DNA of 33,139 nt. It comes from Trachelipus rathkii (lineage: Eukaryota > Arthropoda > Malacostraca > Isopoda > Trachelipodidae). Shown piece by piece: positions 22,250-32,875 of the stretch. The notes under the pieces are model-generated. The model saw nothing but the letters and a program-made list of their open reading frames with translations. It ran no database searches and had not been told where the DNA came from. Each line of letters begins with the position of its first letter. Within the stretch, counting starts at the first letter, position 1. Location: assembly GCA_015478945.1 (NCBI GenBank), contig JABUQX010118585.1, positions 1 to 33,139 of the forward strand, given 5' to 3'. A program made the position numbers and the translations under genes.

Positions 22250-22965
22250 GAGAACAGGGTTGTGTTTATGTCTCCTTGGTTTACATGTGTATATGGATGG
22301 GGTATGAAAGAATTCGAGGGTGGGGATGGCAGAAATGGTGTTAGAATGATGAGAATGGAGAGGAGTGTGCCCTACCTATTATTATGCGGATGATTTGTTC
22401 TGTGTGGTGAATCTGAGAGAGTTTTAGAGGATTGTAGAGGGATTTGGCAGGTAATGTAAAAGAGGTTTGAAAGAAAGTAGATAAGAGAAGGTTATGGTTG
22501 TTGATCACAGACACTACACTTATGTTAGATGGTGAAAAGCTGGAGCAAGTGTCTGAGTTTAATATTTAGGTTATATTGTTGGATGAGAAGGGACGGATGA
22601 TGCAGAGTGTAGTAGGAAAGTTGTGAATGGCAGGAAGGTTGCTGGTCATTACATCGAGGTGATACGATAACCACAAACGAAAAGTTTGAGTGCGCTAGAA
22701 GTCTTACATGAGGAATGTTTGTTACTGTGTTATTGTATGGTAGTAATGTATCTATGGTCTGGAATAAGATGTATAGATCTAAAGTCAATTGTGTTCAGAT
22801 GGACAATCTTAGTGGCTTGTTAGGTGTGAAGATGTAAATTTTTAAACTATTAGAGAGTTTGTGTGGTGTCGGAAGAAAGGGGTAAATGAGTAAATAAATG
22901 AAAAGTATGTTGAGATGTTGGTCATGGTGGAAAGGATGAATGATAACCGGTTGGTTAAGGATTGC
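22250..22965 (+). pseudogene. LINE reverse-transcriptase 3' part (degraded)
   Basis: The plus strand carries a broken non-LTR reverse transcriptase. Near 22,370-22,400 it reads CPTYYYADDLF-like residues, the YADD catalytic box. Further pieces are KVMVVDH near 22,490, YIVG/LDEKG near 22,570, ECSRKVVNGRKVAG near 22,600-22,645, YGSNV near 22,738, VQMDNLSGLLGVK near 22,795-22,830, ELCGV near 22,855 and VERMNDNRLVK near 22,928-22,960. Their order fits the RT-to-C-terminus part of an RTE-type element common in arthropods. Frameshifts and stops lie between almost all pieces. The frame stops at the right arm's inner edge (about 22,965), so the arm's junction cut through or landed beside this LINE. 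Confidence 0.75.
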
Positions 22966-23089
22966 CACTACCCCCCCCCTCCCCACACCCCACTCCCCAC
23001 TATACCCACCCTGCCTCCGAGTTTTACACCCCTCCATCAGAACCTGGGAAGAGGTTAACTATATAAGACTATATCGAGTACAAGGTGTT

Positions 23090-23950
23090 GCCTCGGAACA
23101 GTTATACGGCAACCATAATCGACGCAAAATGAGATATGAAGAAGATAAAGAAGGGGGAGGAGCTTTCACCTACATAAACCTGTTCGAGAAAATCCTACCC
23201 GGAAACCACAGCCTCCTGTCTCAAGCGTAGGAGCTGATCTTTCGAAATGTATAATCACAGTCGCAACGCTGTATAATCTACTTTTCCCGATGTGTATTCT
23301 AGAATATTTTGTTAAAGACTTAAAGATCACATCAGATGTATGAGGTGAAAAATTATTAAGGGTAGGCATGGGGCCAAGAATGCCTGGTGACTGAAAGGCA
23401 CGGGGGGGGATTCTAGGGTCGAGCATTCAGAATTAAGTAAAGAGACGACATGGGTATACATACATTTCATGAATGAAGAGGTGGGTACTAAGTCAGAAAA
23501 GCATCGTAATTCCCGCATTGATACTATTTAGTATATGACATACTACAAGACTTGCCTCTTCTTATAATAGGTTTTTTTGTTCACAGAACTAAAAATCTCT
23601 CTAGAAATGTCGAAATAAGCTAGATGGGGCTCTATCACAACGAGATAGGAATAAAGGATTCGTGTGTGCTTAGCGTGGATGTGCATTCTCAACGCGGAAG
23701 GTTAGGAAGGGTAGAGTCAAGGTGTACAGAGGTTTTCAAAGTTCTACCATATTCGAAGTATTAAGAATTATATGAGTGGCATGATTGACGGTGAAAGATA
23801 AAAGGGGTTTAGAAACAGAAATACAAAAATCGCTCAATCCCGAAGTATTGTTATAGGAAAGATATTCAGTGAAGGAAAGGGACGAAATAAACTACTTGGT
23901 TATGGTGTTACTGGAAGTAATCTATATAAAAAAGTGAACTAAGATCATAT
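23090..23950 (+). pseudogene. Polinton/Maverick integrase, right copy (broken)
   Basis: This is the counterpart of the left-arm integrase, on the plus strand. Pieces in order: an N-terminal KPVREN-type segment near 23,180-23,230 with GADL shortly after; DVYSRI-like core residues near 23,290; a match to the second-Asp segment near 23,370-23,460; the C-terminal domain near 23,690-23,850; and a chromodomain match near 23,860-23,940. This copy is more decayed than the left one: the second-Asp segment, clear in the left arm, is interrupted here by a stop and a G run (23,402-23,409). The breaks are not the same as in the left copy, so damage arose after the two copies separated, or represents independent sequence error. 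The structural-protein remnant follows on the same strand, as in the left arm. Confidence 0.7.
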
Positions 23951-23964
23951 TAGTTATCTATGTG

Positions 23965-24860
23965 AATGGCAAGCCACAGATCACTTTATTTTAACTCCTG
24001 CTTTCTTGGCTTGGAGTGACTACATCTGATAAAACTCCAGACTCAGACAGGACTGCACCTTGACCTAAAGAGAGTTTTGAAGTAGGTTGTGTGAAGTATT
24101 AATCAGATTGAAAAGTACGCATAATTTTATTGGATAAGCTTAAGCAGCATGTAGACTGGGGTTGAAAATGGGTAAGACCAGTTCTAACGGGCGGCTTACT
24201 ATGGATCAAAGACGTATAACTCCCCCCTTATACTCCGAAAAGAACACATGTTTGAGAAAATGCCATTTAAGTCTTCGAATGTTCTTATTTAAATTAAGTC
24301 TTCTAGCGACAGTAAATGTGTGAATTAATTACAACACAATTGCATCACTCTATGAAATTTAATTCTTTTAAGAGACTCGTATAATATAACGCAAGATATA
24401 AACTGAAAAAATGTTTTTCCTTCAGAATGTATGGCAAAGAACAGTCATGAGTGATAGGATTTAGATGTCTGCAAAACAAATAAAAATAAAAAAATAAAAA
24501 GAAAAAAACCTCTATGCTGAAAGGGTATACAGAGAAACCGAATAATATCCAAGAAGATATTATCGATGAGCAGAGAGTATACATTATACTTGTATGATCG
24601 AGATGCCAACTCCTGGGATGGCATACGTTAACCGATGAAAGTGGAAACCAATAGTGCCGACACTATCGTCCTGTAGGTAGTTATTTTCCTCAATAGACAA
24701 GGTATAACACCCAAATCACTATTCTCATGAACAGGTCAGATCGGCTTAAGAAAAATTAGAGTGGAGGAGGCATCATTACATGGCACATGAGTGTAAATTA
24801 CGATTAGAAGAACGTCCCATTCAGCAAAAATGAGGAAATTTTTAACCAGAAAGTGAAAAT
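23965..24860 (+). pseudogene. Polinton structural protein (penton/minor-capsid type), right copy (broken)
   Basis: This mirrors the left-arm copy. The N-terminal piece near 23,978-24,010 begins HFILTPA, and SFEVGCV follows near 24,070-24,095. The C-terminal block lies near 24,600-24,720, where TCCTGGGATGGCATACGTTA pairs with the left arm and encodes the start of the conserved end block, followed by GSYFPQ near 24,678-24,693. Stops and frameshifts lie between. On its own this copy would not be recognisable; the call depends on its collinearity with the left copy. Confidence 0.5.
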
Positions 24861-24879
24861 TCATTATATGTTATGATTT

Positions 24880-25400
24880 ATTCAGGAAACTAGCTCACAC
24901 CAGCACCCAATAGCAGGATATATAAGGGACTAACAATTGCCAAAATTTTCCCACATCATTGATCATCGTGCGTGTAAGATATAGGGTAAGAAGCCCAGTA
25001 CATAAGTGATAAACATGGAAAGAGTATTCATTGCTCGAGATCACAAAGAGGATACGGTCTTGGAGGATTTCACAAGTTACTGGCGAAGCACCAAGCCAAC
25101 TCACACCCCGTTTAGAAGGGGGTGAATTCTAGTAAGAAAAGTATCGAACGGCCTGCAAACAGAATGCAAGAGCCAATCTCGGTCTTCATTAAAGTAACGG
25201 ATTGCGAGGTTTCTGACGAATATGCCGATACGTAACGCAAAATAAAAAAATGAGAGGGCAGGCGGCTTAGTTAAAGGACCGTGACCGTCCCAAATAGGAA
25301 AAAGCTAGACGAAGAGATCTGAAAAGAAGCAGGCATAAAATCACAGCGGAAAACTTCGGCAAAAGTCAAATCTAAAAACGTATTGGATGTATTACTATTT
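24880..25400 (+). pseudogene. Polinton small basic (core-like) protein, right copy (broken)
   Basis: This mirrors the left copy. It includes DFTSYWRS and TPFRRG near 25,065-25,120 and a basic tail near 25,280-25,370. Comparison with the left copy supports a short basic product of about 170-180 codons. The right copy lacks the G7C14 run of the left arm but has its own frameshifts. The gene stands directly before the capsid-type protein on the same strand. Confidence 0.45.
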
Positions 25401-25404
25401 AACT

Positions 25405-26720
25405 ACAGAATGATTTAACTTTCGTCTTTAGTTACCATGTATATAAGTGGCACATATGCTTGTTCGTTCAAGCCTAGCCACCGGCGGAAAAGACATTCCT
25501 TCAACTCAGTCCGACTGCTGCAAGAGCGAATTGGATTTCTTCTCCATGAACCCTACACAGATTAAAGCAGCTTCATCAGCATTAATCCCACACACTTGAT
25601 AACCAGCACTGACGTTCTTTGAGTTCATATCCAGGTACTCAACAATTATTTAGATCCATCTAAGGTATTTATATTTAAACAAATTGAACGAAACTCTGAT
25701 GGTATACAACTCCTAAGGTGGACGACATAGTCGTTCAATCGAACTTCTATACTTGTTTTAAGCCAGCATTGATGTTTACCTCAATGAATCGCTGGAACTT
25801 CAGCGCGTACCTAACAACAACATAGACATATGAACTTCTGGATGATACTAGCAGTCTATCTTTCCCAAATCCTGTTGGCTTTTTTACAGCTCAGATGAGG
25901 CAACATGTATAGCGCTAATCTCATAAATAGATCACTAATCAATTCACGGTGTTTAAATGGTGTCATCATCAGGAAGCTTATCTCCCTCTTATGAGAATCA
26001 GCTTCGTTAAGCCGAATCGCATCTTAAATAAAAGAAATCCCATCTGTAAAATGGCTGCCCAGATACCTATCTTCCCAACTGCTAGACTCTATGTTAAGGT
26101 GAAGTTATTTCTCCCAAAGGCAGTTGGAAATTGAGAAGTCGCTTTTAACAACCGACAGCAATACCCATAAAAGAGTGAAAAAACCAGACTCCTTTAACCC
26201 CTTCGCCACTCAAACAGAGACCTAAACATCCAAAAAAGCACCTAACAGTAACGAAATCGTACCTAAATAATTAATAGTAATAGAACACGATGCATATTAG
26301 ACATTAAAAATAACTATTTAATTCGCCATACTTTCAACCTTAGGGTTGTCAGTTTACATGTAATGCAGTCCATATGGAACGTGATTAATGAAATATATAA
26401 ACGGGGTTTTTGTGGTTGGGGAGCCATCCTCTTTAATTTCGGCGCCTTTTTCCACGACTAGCCAACAGCGTTCTGCGGATAGTGGTACTGGAATGAACCT
26501 TGAAGAATACGCGAAGAATAGTAACAAAAAATTTACCACGCAGCAAACAAAATAAAAAATAAACTAAAGAAAAATAATAATTCAAAAAATAAGTACAAAA
26601 AATAAAATAGATTAAAAAAATAAATACGAAAAAAAGGAACATAAAGATCAATATTTCATTAGCGGCAGCTACGAAACACAATAACCCTGGCAACGGTTTA
26701 TTGAGCTACCACTGAATTTG
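25405..26720 (+). pseudogene. Polinton capsid-type protein (F54H12.2-like), right copy (broken)
   Basis: The plus-strand copy shows the N-terminal signature clearly: SDCCKSELDFFSMNPTQI near 25,517-25,575. SIDVYLNES lies near 25,765-25,795, fitting the internal VDVYLNG-like strand of the family. LYVKVKLFLPKAVGN lies at 26,088-26,134 and NLEEYAKN near 26,495-26,520. An open stretch at 25,949-26,134 covers 61 codons. Stops and frameshifts break it at different places from the left copy, and an A-rich low-complexity stretch (26,545-26,640) has invaded or degraded the C-terminal end. Reading the two arms against each other is what makes the family visible. Confidence 0.6.
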
Positions 26721-27336
26721 ACCAGAGCGTAATGTGCTTGATCTGAGAAGTGAAATGAAGAAGAAATAAACTATGTTTAAAAACGAACCTGATTTTTAGG
26801 GGTTCGCATTAATGAATAGATTCTGTGGGTAAATGACAAGAAGACCGACATCACTTCAGAGAATAATGAACTCAAACACAAACTTGGCATCGGGATGTAA
26901 TATCATGGATCACTGATCCATTCTACAGGAAAAAGAGATGTGTACTGAAATCGAATTCTTACAAAGCATCGAAAACCTATAACTAATTGGATAATCATTA
27001 CATCGTTCATTTTAAAATGAACAGTGTAATATTAAAAATTTTGGTAGGGCTGTTCAAATATTGCATTTTTTGAGTTATTATTACAGAGATATTGGTAATG
27101 AATTGTACTTTTGAAAAATATTAATATAATTATTAGTTTTCCTGATACACTTTCATGAATCTTACTTCCTCTAGCATAACACTTTTTCTTATAATAATAA
27201 TATACATAACTACAAACTATAAAAAATCAAATAATAATTATTATAAATAATAATAATATTAATATTATATATTATTAATATATATATATATATATAATTA
27301 ATTATATCATAATATATTATATAGTATTATTATATA

Positions 27337-27564
27337 TTAATATATATATATACAAGAAAGAGCTATGATAAATTGTAAAGGCTCAGAATTCACGTTTATG
27401 ATTGTAGTTAAAGGAGGGGTTAGACTTTTTCTGTTGAGGGTTTCAGTATCGGTTTGGAGTGCAGGCGTTACAGCTCGTGTATTAAACCGCCATTTTAAAT
27501 AAGGCAGCGTATGAGGTGTATAAGGTATATCAAAATGTGTTCCATTTAAAAAATTGGTATGCAT
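27337..27564 (-). other. Unassigned short ORF in outer right arm
   Basis: A 75-codon ORF begins MHTNFLNGTHFDIPYTPH. The left arm has a matching but broken stretch near 10,580-10,800, including the shared words CTCAACAGAAA and CATAAACGTGAATTCT. It runs opposite to the four named genes of its arm, and its C-terminal end enters a TA microsatellite. I do not recognise the product. It may be non-coding. Confidence 0.25.
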
Positions 27565-28546
27565 GTGTTAGTCCACATGGAATTTTTCAGATAGACATCC
27601 TACACGTGATCCTCAATTAGCGGGTTATATTGAGATCAATGCTTACCGGCCTACGAAGGCTCAGCTGCGGCGAATGGGATGAAACCTGTGTCTTCGTATA
27701 TCATGAAGTGTCTTAAGGTTCAATGATGGCTCAATTAGAGAAAAATCGTCGAGCTAATATAGCATGCTTAAGAAACATCAGCGGTAGAACGATTTAGATA
27801 CGATCCCTTCCATCGATAAAACTCGTAATTGTACGCCTTTCTTTGCGACCATAGATCTGGAGGTTGCAAGAAAAACCTGACTATTAATAAAGATTAAAGA
27901 ACCGAAGTTCTAGAGATTACTAATCCACTGATACAAACCTGGGGACGTTGCGGGTGGGGTGATATATATATATATAATATGATAAATGATATATATATAT
28001 ATATATATATATGATATATATATTATAATATATATATCTATTATATAAATATATATAAATATATATTATATAATATATACACATTAGTGAATATTACTAT
28101 ATGCGACTTTTGCCTTAGAATATAGCATACTACTTTCATTCTTATCTGTATGTTCGGCCTGTTGTCTCCTGTTGTGTGTTGTGTGTTGTTGTGTTGTGTG
28201 TTGTTGTTGGTTTGTGCTTCATGATTGTGTGGCTTCGGCTGACTCTGGTCCTTGAGAGATTAGTTGTGATGTTGTATATGATTATAACTAATATATTAAT
28301 ATATAACTAAATATATATATATTATTATTATATATAATATAATATATAATATATATTATAATATATATATTATATATATATTATATATTAAACCATAATT
28401 TCAACAAGTGCATTTCGTTACCTTTTGTTTCTGTTTCATATTTGGGTAAGATGTCTTAGGGGGAACCCTCAGGGGAAAATAACTTTCTGCGAAAACTTCC
28501 ATGCTCTCCTGTCTCTTCTCTCTCTCTTTCTTCTCTCCTCTTCATT

Positions 28547-29195
28547 AAATGTACGTGAAACCCTGCAAAGCAACAAGAGATTTTAACATTTCAACATGGA
28601 CAGTAGTAACATAGTTTCCTGATATCTTTAGTACTTCAAGTCTTGTCAGCGACCTAAATGCTTGATTGTGAATAAAAGTTATATTATTAAAACTAACATC
28701 TAAATGTACAAGATCAGGAGTTGTACGAAAAGCATCTTTTGGCAAGTAGGACAATTTATTCTCTTTCAATAGAAGTTCTCGAAGACCGGCAACATCTTCG
28801 AGAGCGTCTGAAGGCACAGTCGTTAAAAAATTATGGCTGAGATCAATTTCTATCAAATTGGCTAAGCGTTTCAAAGAACCTTTCTCTAGTTTTACTAATT
28901 TACAATGGGACAAAAATACTTTTTGCAGATTTACTAACGATCTATCAAGAAATGCATCTGTAAAGAGGATTTTTAGATTATTTTGTTCTAAATTTAAGAC
29001 TTGAGTAGATGGCTCTAAACCTCTCGGAATATCAATAAACTTGGCATCTACACAAGTAACCCATCTCTTACCATTCCTCCATTTACACTGGCAAACCTTT
29101 GGACAAGTGAGTGAAATTGGGCATAGCAGTAATACCACTACAAAATGAAGGAATAAATATTTAAAATTAAGAAAATTTCTAATTCCCACTTTCAT
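28547..29195 (-). CDS. Kekkon-like leucine-rich-repeat receptor, first coding exon (partial)
   Basis: This is the start of a cell-surface leucine-rich-repeat protein of the Kekkon (LRR plus Ig, neural/EGFR-modulating) type known from arthropods. The first ATG is at 29,195; the open frame upstream of it begins at a TTG codon. It encodes a hydrophobic signal peptide (core LFLHFVVVLLLCPISL), then a cysteine-rich LRR N-cap (CPKVCQCKWRNGKRWVTC), then about six LRR units with LxxLxLxxN spacing, e.g. LIEIDLSHNFL, LRELLLKENKL, LVHLDVSFNNI and LEVLKISGNYV. It stops at TAA 28,545-28,547 in mid-repeat, before the LRR C-cap, Ig domain and membrane segment this family has. The exon therefore probably ends at a splice donor near 28,562 (CAGG|GT), where family members continue after a Gly. 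A donor near 28,555 is an alternative. The frame is clean, unlike everything around it. The family is well supported; the exact Kekkon paralogue is not assigned. Confidence 0.85.
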
Positions 29196-29216
29196 TTTAA
29201 AAAATTTCTTAGACAA

Positions 29217-29524
29217 ACAGACACAAAATTCGTAGATTCATCTGAGGCTAAGAATTTCCCGTTGATTTCTGATAAATTTTTAATTCATAAATTTTTACGT
29301 TGTACATAATTGTTTCTTGCGAGAGTCTTTCGTCAAACAGATAAAGGGTGTTCATGACATCGTATATTGAGATCAACATAATAATGGCAATAATTTTAAT
29401 TAGGAAATTGTTAATCTATGATGCTAAAACTAACTGTCATCCTACAACCGGTTTCAATAGATTGTTAAAAAAGAGAACGAGTTCAGTACCAGTTGAGATA
29501 TGTATATACTTTATTTTATATTAT
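29217..29524 (-). other. Region upstream of the Kekkon-like start codon
   Basis: This lies 5' of the ATG at 29,195 and may hold 5' UTR or an upstream intron. I see no clear TATA or initiator element and no confident splice acceptor. The plus-strand ORF at 29,348-29,533 is not convincing. Confidence 0.35.
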
Positions 29525-30000
29525 TATTATTAATATTATATCTATAGTATATATAGCTATATATGTTATTATACTTATATATAAAATTATTATATATTAT
29601 CTATAATATTATATATAGATATATATATATAATTAATATAATTTATATGTTAGTGAATGGCACGATTAATGATCAATCGGTCATCGCAACAATATGGCCC
29701 TTTTTTTTAAAATCGTTCATTCGGTCATCCCGGGCAAAATCTGCCGATTATTTTCGTTAATTGAAACAAATATTAATAATTTTGAATAAAAGCTCACTCA
29801 ATAAATAATAATAATTAATAGATAATATTACTATATATATATAACATATAAATAAATAATACTAGATAAGCAACACTGGTAATATACTAATGATGATTAT
29901 TAATATATTTATAAGTATATATATATATTAAGTAAGACTAGATATTATATATATATAATATATATATACATATATTAATATATAGTATTATATATATACC
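29525..30000. repeat. (TA)n microsatellites
   Basis: TA tracts at 29,525-29,645 and 29,825-29,998 are separated by a short unique island (29,650-29,800). Confidence 0.9.
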
Positions 30001-32420
30001 GATTTTGCAGTTATTGTAATTGTATGACATTCAATGTTCTAATGTTCGATTTTCTGTTATTATGTGCGTTCATATCCAGCCACACTCATCCTCGCAGACA
30101 ACATTCATGATACAGCATTACTATAATCCACACACTCATTCTAGGACAACTCTTACAGAAATCACCTATCCTTATATCCATAGTGTAGGGAGAAAATTGG
30201 CAACGTATGTCTGCCGTGTGTAGCAAAGGCGGAGCTAAGGGACGGTGGTAGTATAGGTTGCAATGCCTACTACCATTATTTGCCAGGAATGCATAATCAC
30301 CTGCCTCGGGAGAGAGGGTCTGATAGCAGTAAGCCGCCTTCTATCTTCGGCAATGTAAATATCGTTTCTTATATTATGAAATGTAAGAGAATAATAGTTG
30401 AGAGATATGAGAGAGAGGTGATGGAGTATTAGAAAGGGCAATTTGATTTGTCGCTGTGCTGAAACATAAGGAAAGAAACCGTGAAAATATGGTGGCTGTG
30501 TGTGAGATGGTGTTTGTGTTGCTGGAAAGGAATGAGAGGGGAAGAGGATTTGGCAATTTGACGAGTTGAGTTTGTGGTAAGAGAGCATATGGTAGATTTT
30601 GCATGTGTGAGTTCTAGAGTAAAGTGTACCTTTATGTTTGAAAAGGTCAATTGTGTGTCTGCGACATTAATCATATGAGGTATGTTGAAAAAGATGTAGA
30701 TTTTATCTGCGGATACATCTGAATGATGTTTGGTGGTGGATATGGAGATTCAGTTCATTTGCACATACTGAACATTCAAGGATTTTTTTTTAACATTGTC
30801 ACACCACTTACGGCAAAGGACTATTCAAAAGGGAGGGGGTGTATGATTCTCAATAATGTTCTCTTCTAAGCGCAAATTCCATATGACACGCGGTTTCAAG
30901 TGAGTGAGATTAAATTATAGGAAATATAGAAGATGAGAAAGAATTCTGACAAAAGAGAGTTGGTGGGAAAAGAAAGGAAAGCACCACAGCAACTAGCATT
31001 GATTACCAAGTAACACAATACTGTATTCGCGAAGTACAGCAACTTATTGTGCTATCGAAGGCGTCAGTAAGGTGGTGGTACGCCGGTGATATTTCCCTCG
31101 AGCTTTTGACGTGCGGTAACGTATAGGATAGAGGAAAAGGACCACATCGACTCGCAAAGATAGAGGTAAGTGAAACGGCAAAGAAGCTTATAAACTGTTA
31201 TGTACTTTCCCGTTCAACTTGACCCTCTATATTTGCGAGGCGATGTTTGGTGCTTTATTCTATCTATAGTACCGGCCGCAATGCTCGTAGGAAACGTCTA
31301 TCACTCCGCGTTATACACCGACTCTTTCGACCCTTCTGTAGCACATAGGTCGCGTGTAAATGGCGCATGAGTATTGTTTTTGACACTTGGTCAACTGCTC
31401 CATTTCTGTTTGGCTAGTGGTGCTTTCCTTCTTTCCCACACCTCTATTTTGTGGAATTTCTTCCATTTCTGTATAATCGTTATAGAGGTAAGAGTTTTTG
31501 AATCCTGAGTGCTCATATGCGTAACTTTGCGACTAGAGATGTGAACTTTGAGAGTACTACACCCCCTTCCTTGATATCGTCTCTGCCCGTTAAGTGGTGG
31601 GTGACAACTGAAAAATCTTGAATGGGCAGTAATATGTGGCAATGAACTGTTCCTATCACTCATCAAAACATCAATTCAGATCATATCCAGAAAATCGTAC
31701 TCTTATTTCAACATTAACCTCAGATGGATCATATGTCGCAACCCCACAACACATTATTTGACCTTTTCAAACTTAAATTTTAACCTTTAGACTTCTAGTA
31801 ATCTCACACACACAAAATTCGAAGCTCTCTACCTACAGCCTCACCTCAGTCGGAATTGCAATCTCATCCCTCGTCATCCTTTCCACTGGCACCAGTAAAC
31901 ACACTTTAATCATCAACCACACCACTCATTTTCATTATTTCCTTTCATCTTTATTTTTGTTCAGCACAGTGAAGCAAAATCAAATTTGCGCTTTCTAAAT
32001 ACATCATCACCTCTCTACTCATCTCCTCAACATTTATTTATTCCTCCTGACATTTCATATACATATACGATTCTTACATTTTCGCCGAAGGATAGAAGGC
32101 TGCTTACTGGATCATGACCTTCCGAGGCATGCCGTTAATTCCATGGCAAAAGAATAAGTGGGTAGGAGGCAGGCAACCTAAACATTACCACGTCTTAGTC
32201 GCCTTCGCTACGTACAGCAGGACATCATTGGGCAATTTTTCTCCTACAAAGCGTAAATGGTATAAGGGATAGGGATCTGTTAAGATGTTGTTAATTATGT
32301 TTATACTATGGTATTGATGTTGTCTGCTTCTATAAGTTTATATAAAGTATTCATTATATAAATTATAATCCGATTAGACCACGGATGTCATAAAAAACAC
32401 ATACATAAGCAACTGGGTAA
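30001..32420. other. No gene recognised, apart from repeat copy 2
   Basis: Mixed-complexity DNA. ORFs at 30,235-30,588 (117 codons) and 31,391-31,666 (91 codons), both minus, have no recognisable family and low-complexity Ser/Thr/His-rich parts. GC rises a little at 31,020-31,380 without a gene signature. Confidence 0.5.
30785..31010 (+). repeat. Dispersed repeat, copy 2 (direct repeat of 5,821-6,105)
   Basis: This is the partner of the copy at 5,821, in the same orientation and about 25 kb away, so it flanks both the inverted repeat and the Kekkon-like exon. Similarity starts near a T-rich stretch (30,783-30,792) and fades after about 31,000. Confidence 0.65.
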
Positions 32421-32875
32421 TATATATGAATATATATATAGTAATATATATATATATATATATAATATATATATATTTATATATATATATAATAATATAT
32501 ATAATATATATATAATATATATATAGTATATATATTATATTATGTATATATAATATATATATAAATTATTATATTATTATATTAATTGAGATTTTAATAT
32601 TATTCAGAAGTACATAATATTTGTTCAATTATCGGCAAAAATTGACGAAATTGGAGAATAGAAGAGAAATTTTAAAAAATATGCGATCTTTTGGCGATGA
32701 TAACCTCACTCACTGGTCACTAATTATATATATAATATTATACTAATATATATATATATAGTATATTATATAATATTATATATGAATATACTATATATAT
32801 ATATATTAATAAAGTTATTTATATATATCTATATATATTATACTATATATATTATATATATATATACTATATAAT
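32420..32875. repeat. (TA)n microsatellites
   Basis: TA tracts at 32,420-32,580 and 32,720-32,875 are separated by about 140 unique bases. The last 260 bases of the window are AT-rich with nothing recognised. Confidence 0.95.

Larger units (their letters stand above)
22965..28540 (-). repeat. Right arm of giant inverted repeat (degraded Polinton block)
   Basis: This is the mirrored partner of the arm at about 9,400-15,560. Its genes read on the plus strand, outward from the spacer, where those of the left arm read on the minus strand. The inner edge is at about 22,965, where a LINE reverse-transcriptase remnant stops abruptly and a C-rich tract begins. The outer edge is a short (CT)n tract at about 28,505-28,540, immediately beside the Kekkon-like exon. 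The match continues outside the recognisable Polinton genes, through two AT tracts and a (TTG)n-rich stretch (28,160-28,215). The duplicated unit is therefore larger than the four genes I can name. Confidence 0.85.

Noticed and set aside
9400..28540. Simple fold-back (hairpin) long-read artefact as the full explanation of the inverted repeat
   Set aside because: A fold-back read would be mirrored up to its turning point, but 7.4 kb in the middle is not mirrored and holds different elements. A more complex misassembly is still possible and is kept under findings.
9400..28540. Reading the arms as ordinary Polinton terminal inverted repeats of a single element
   Set aside because: The arms contain the genes themselves, which normally lie between the terminal repeats and occur once. 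I saw no convincing terminal motif or target-site duplication at the arm ends.
30235..30588. 117-codon minus-strand ORF
   Set aside because: Ser/His/Pro/Leu-rich with no family. Its overlapping ORFs in other frames have similar length, suggesting low stop density rather than coding.
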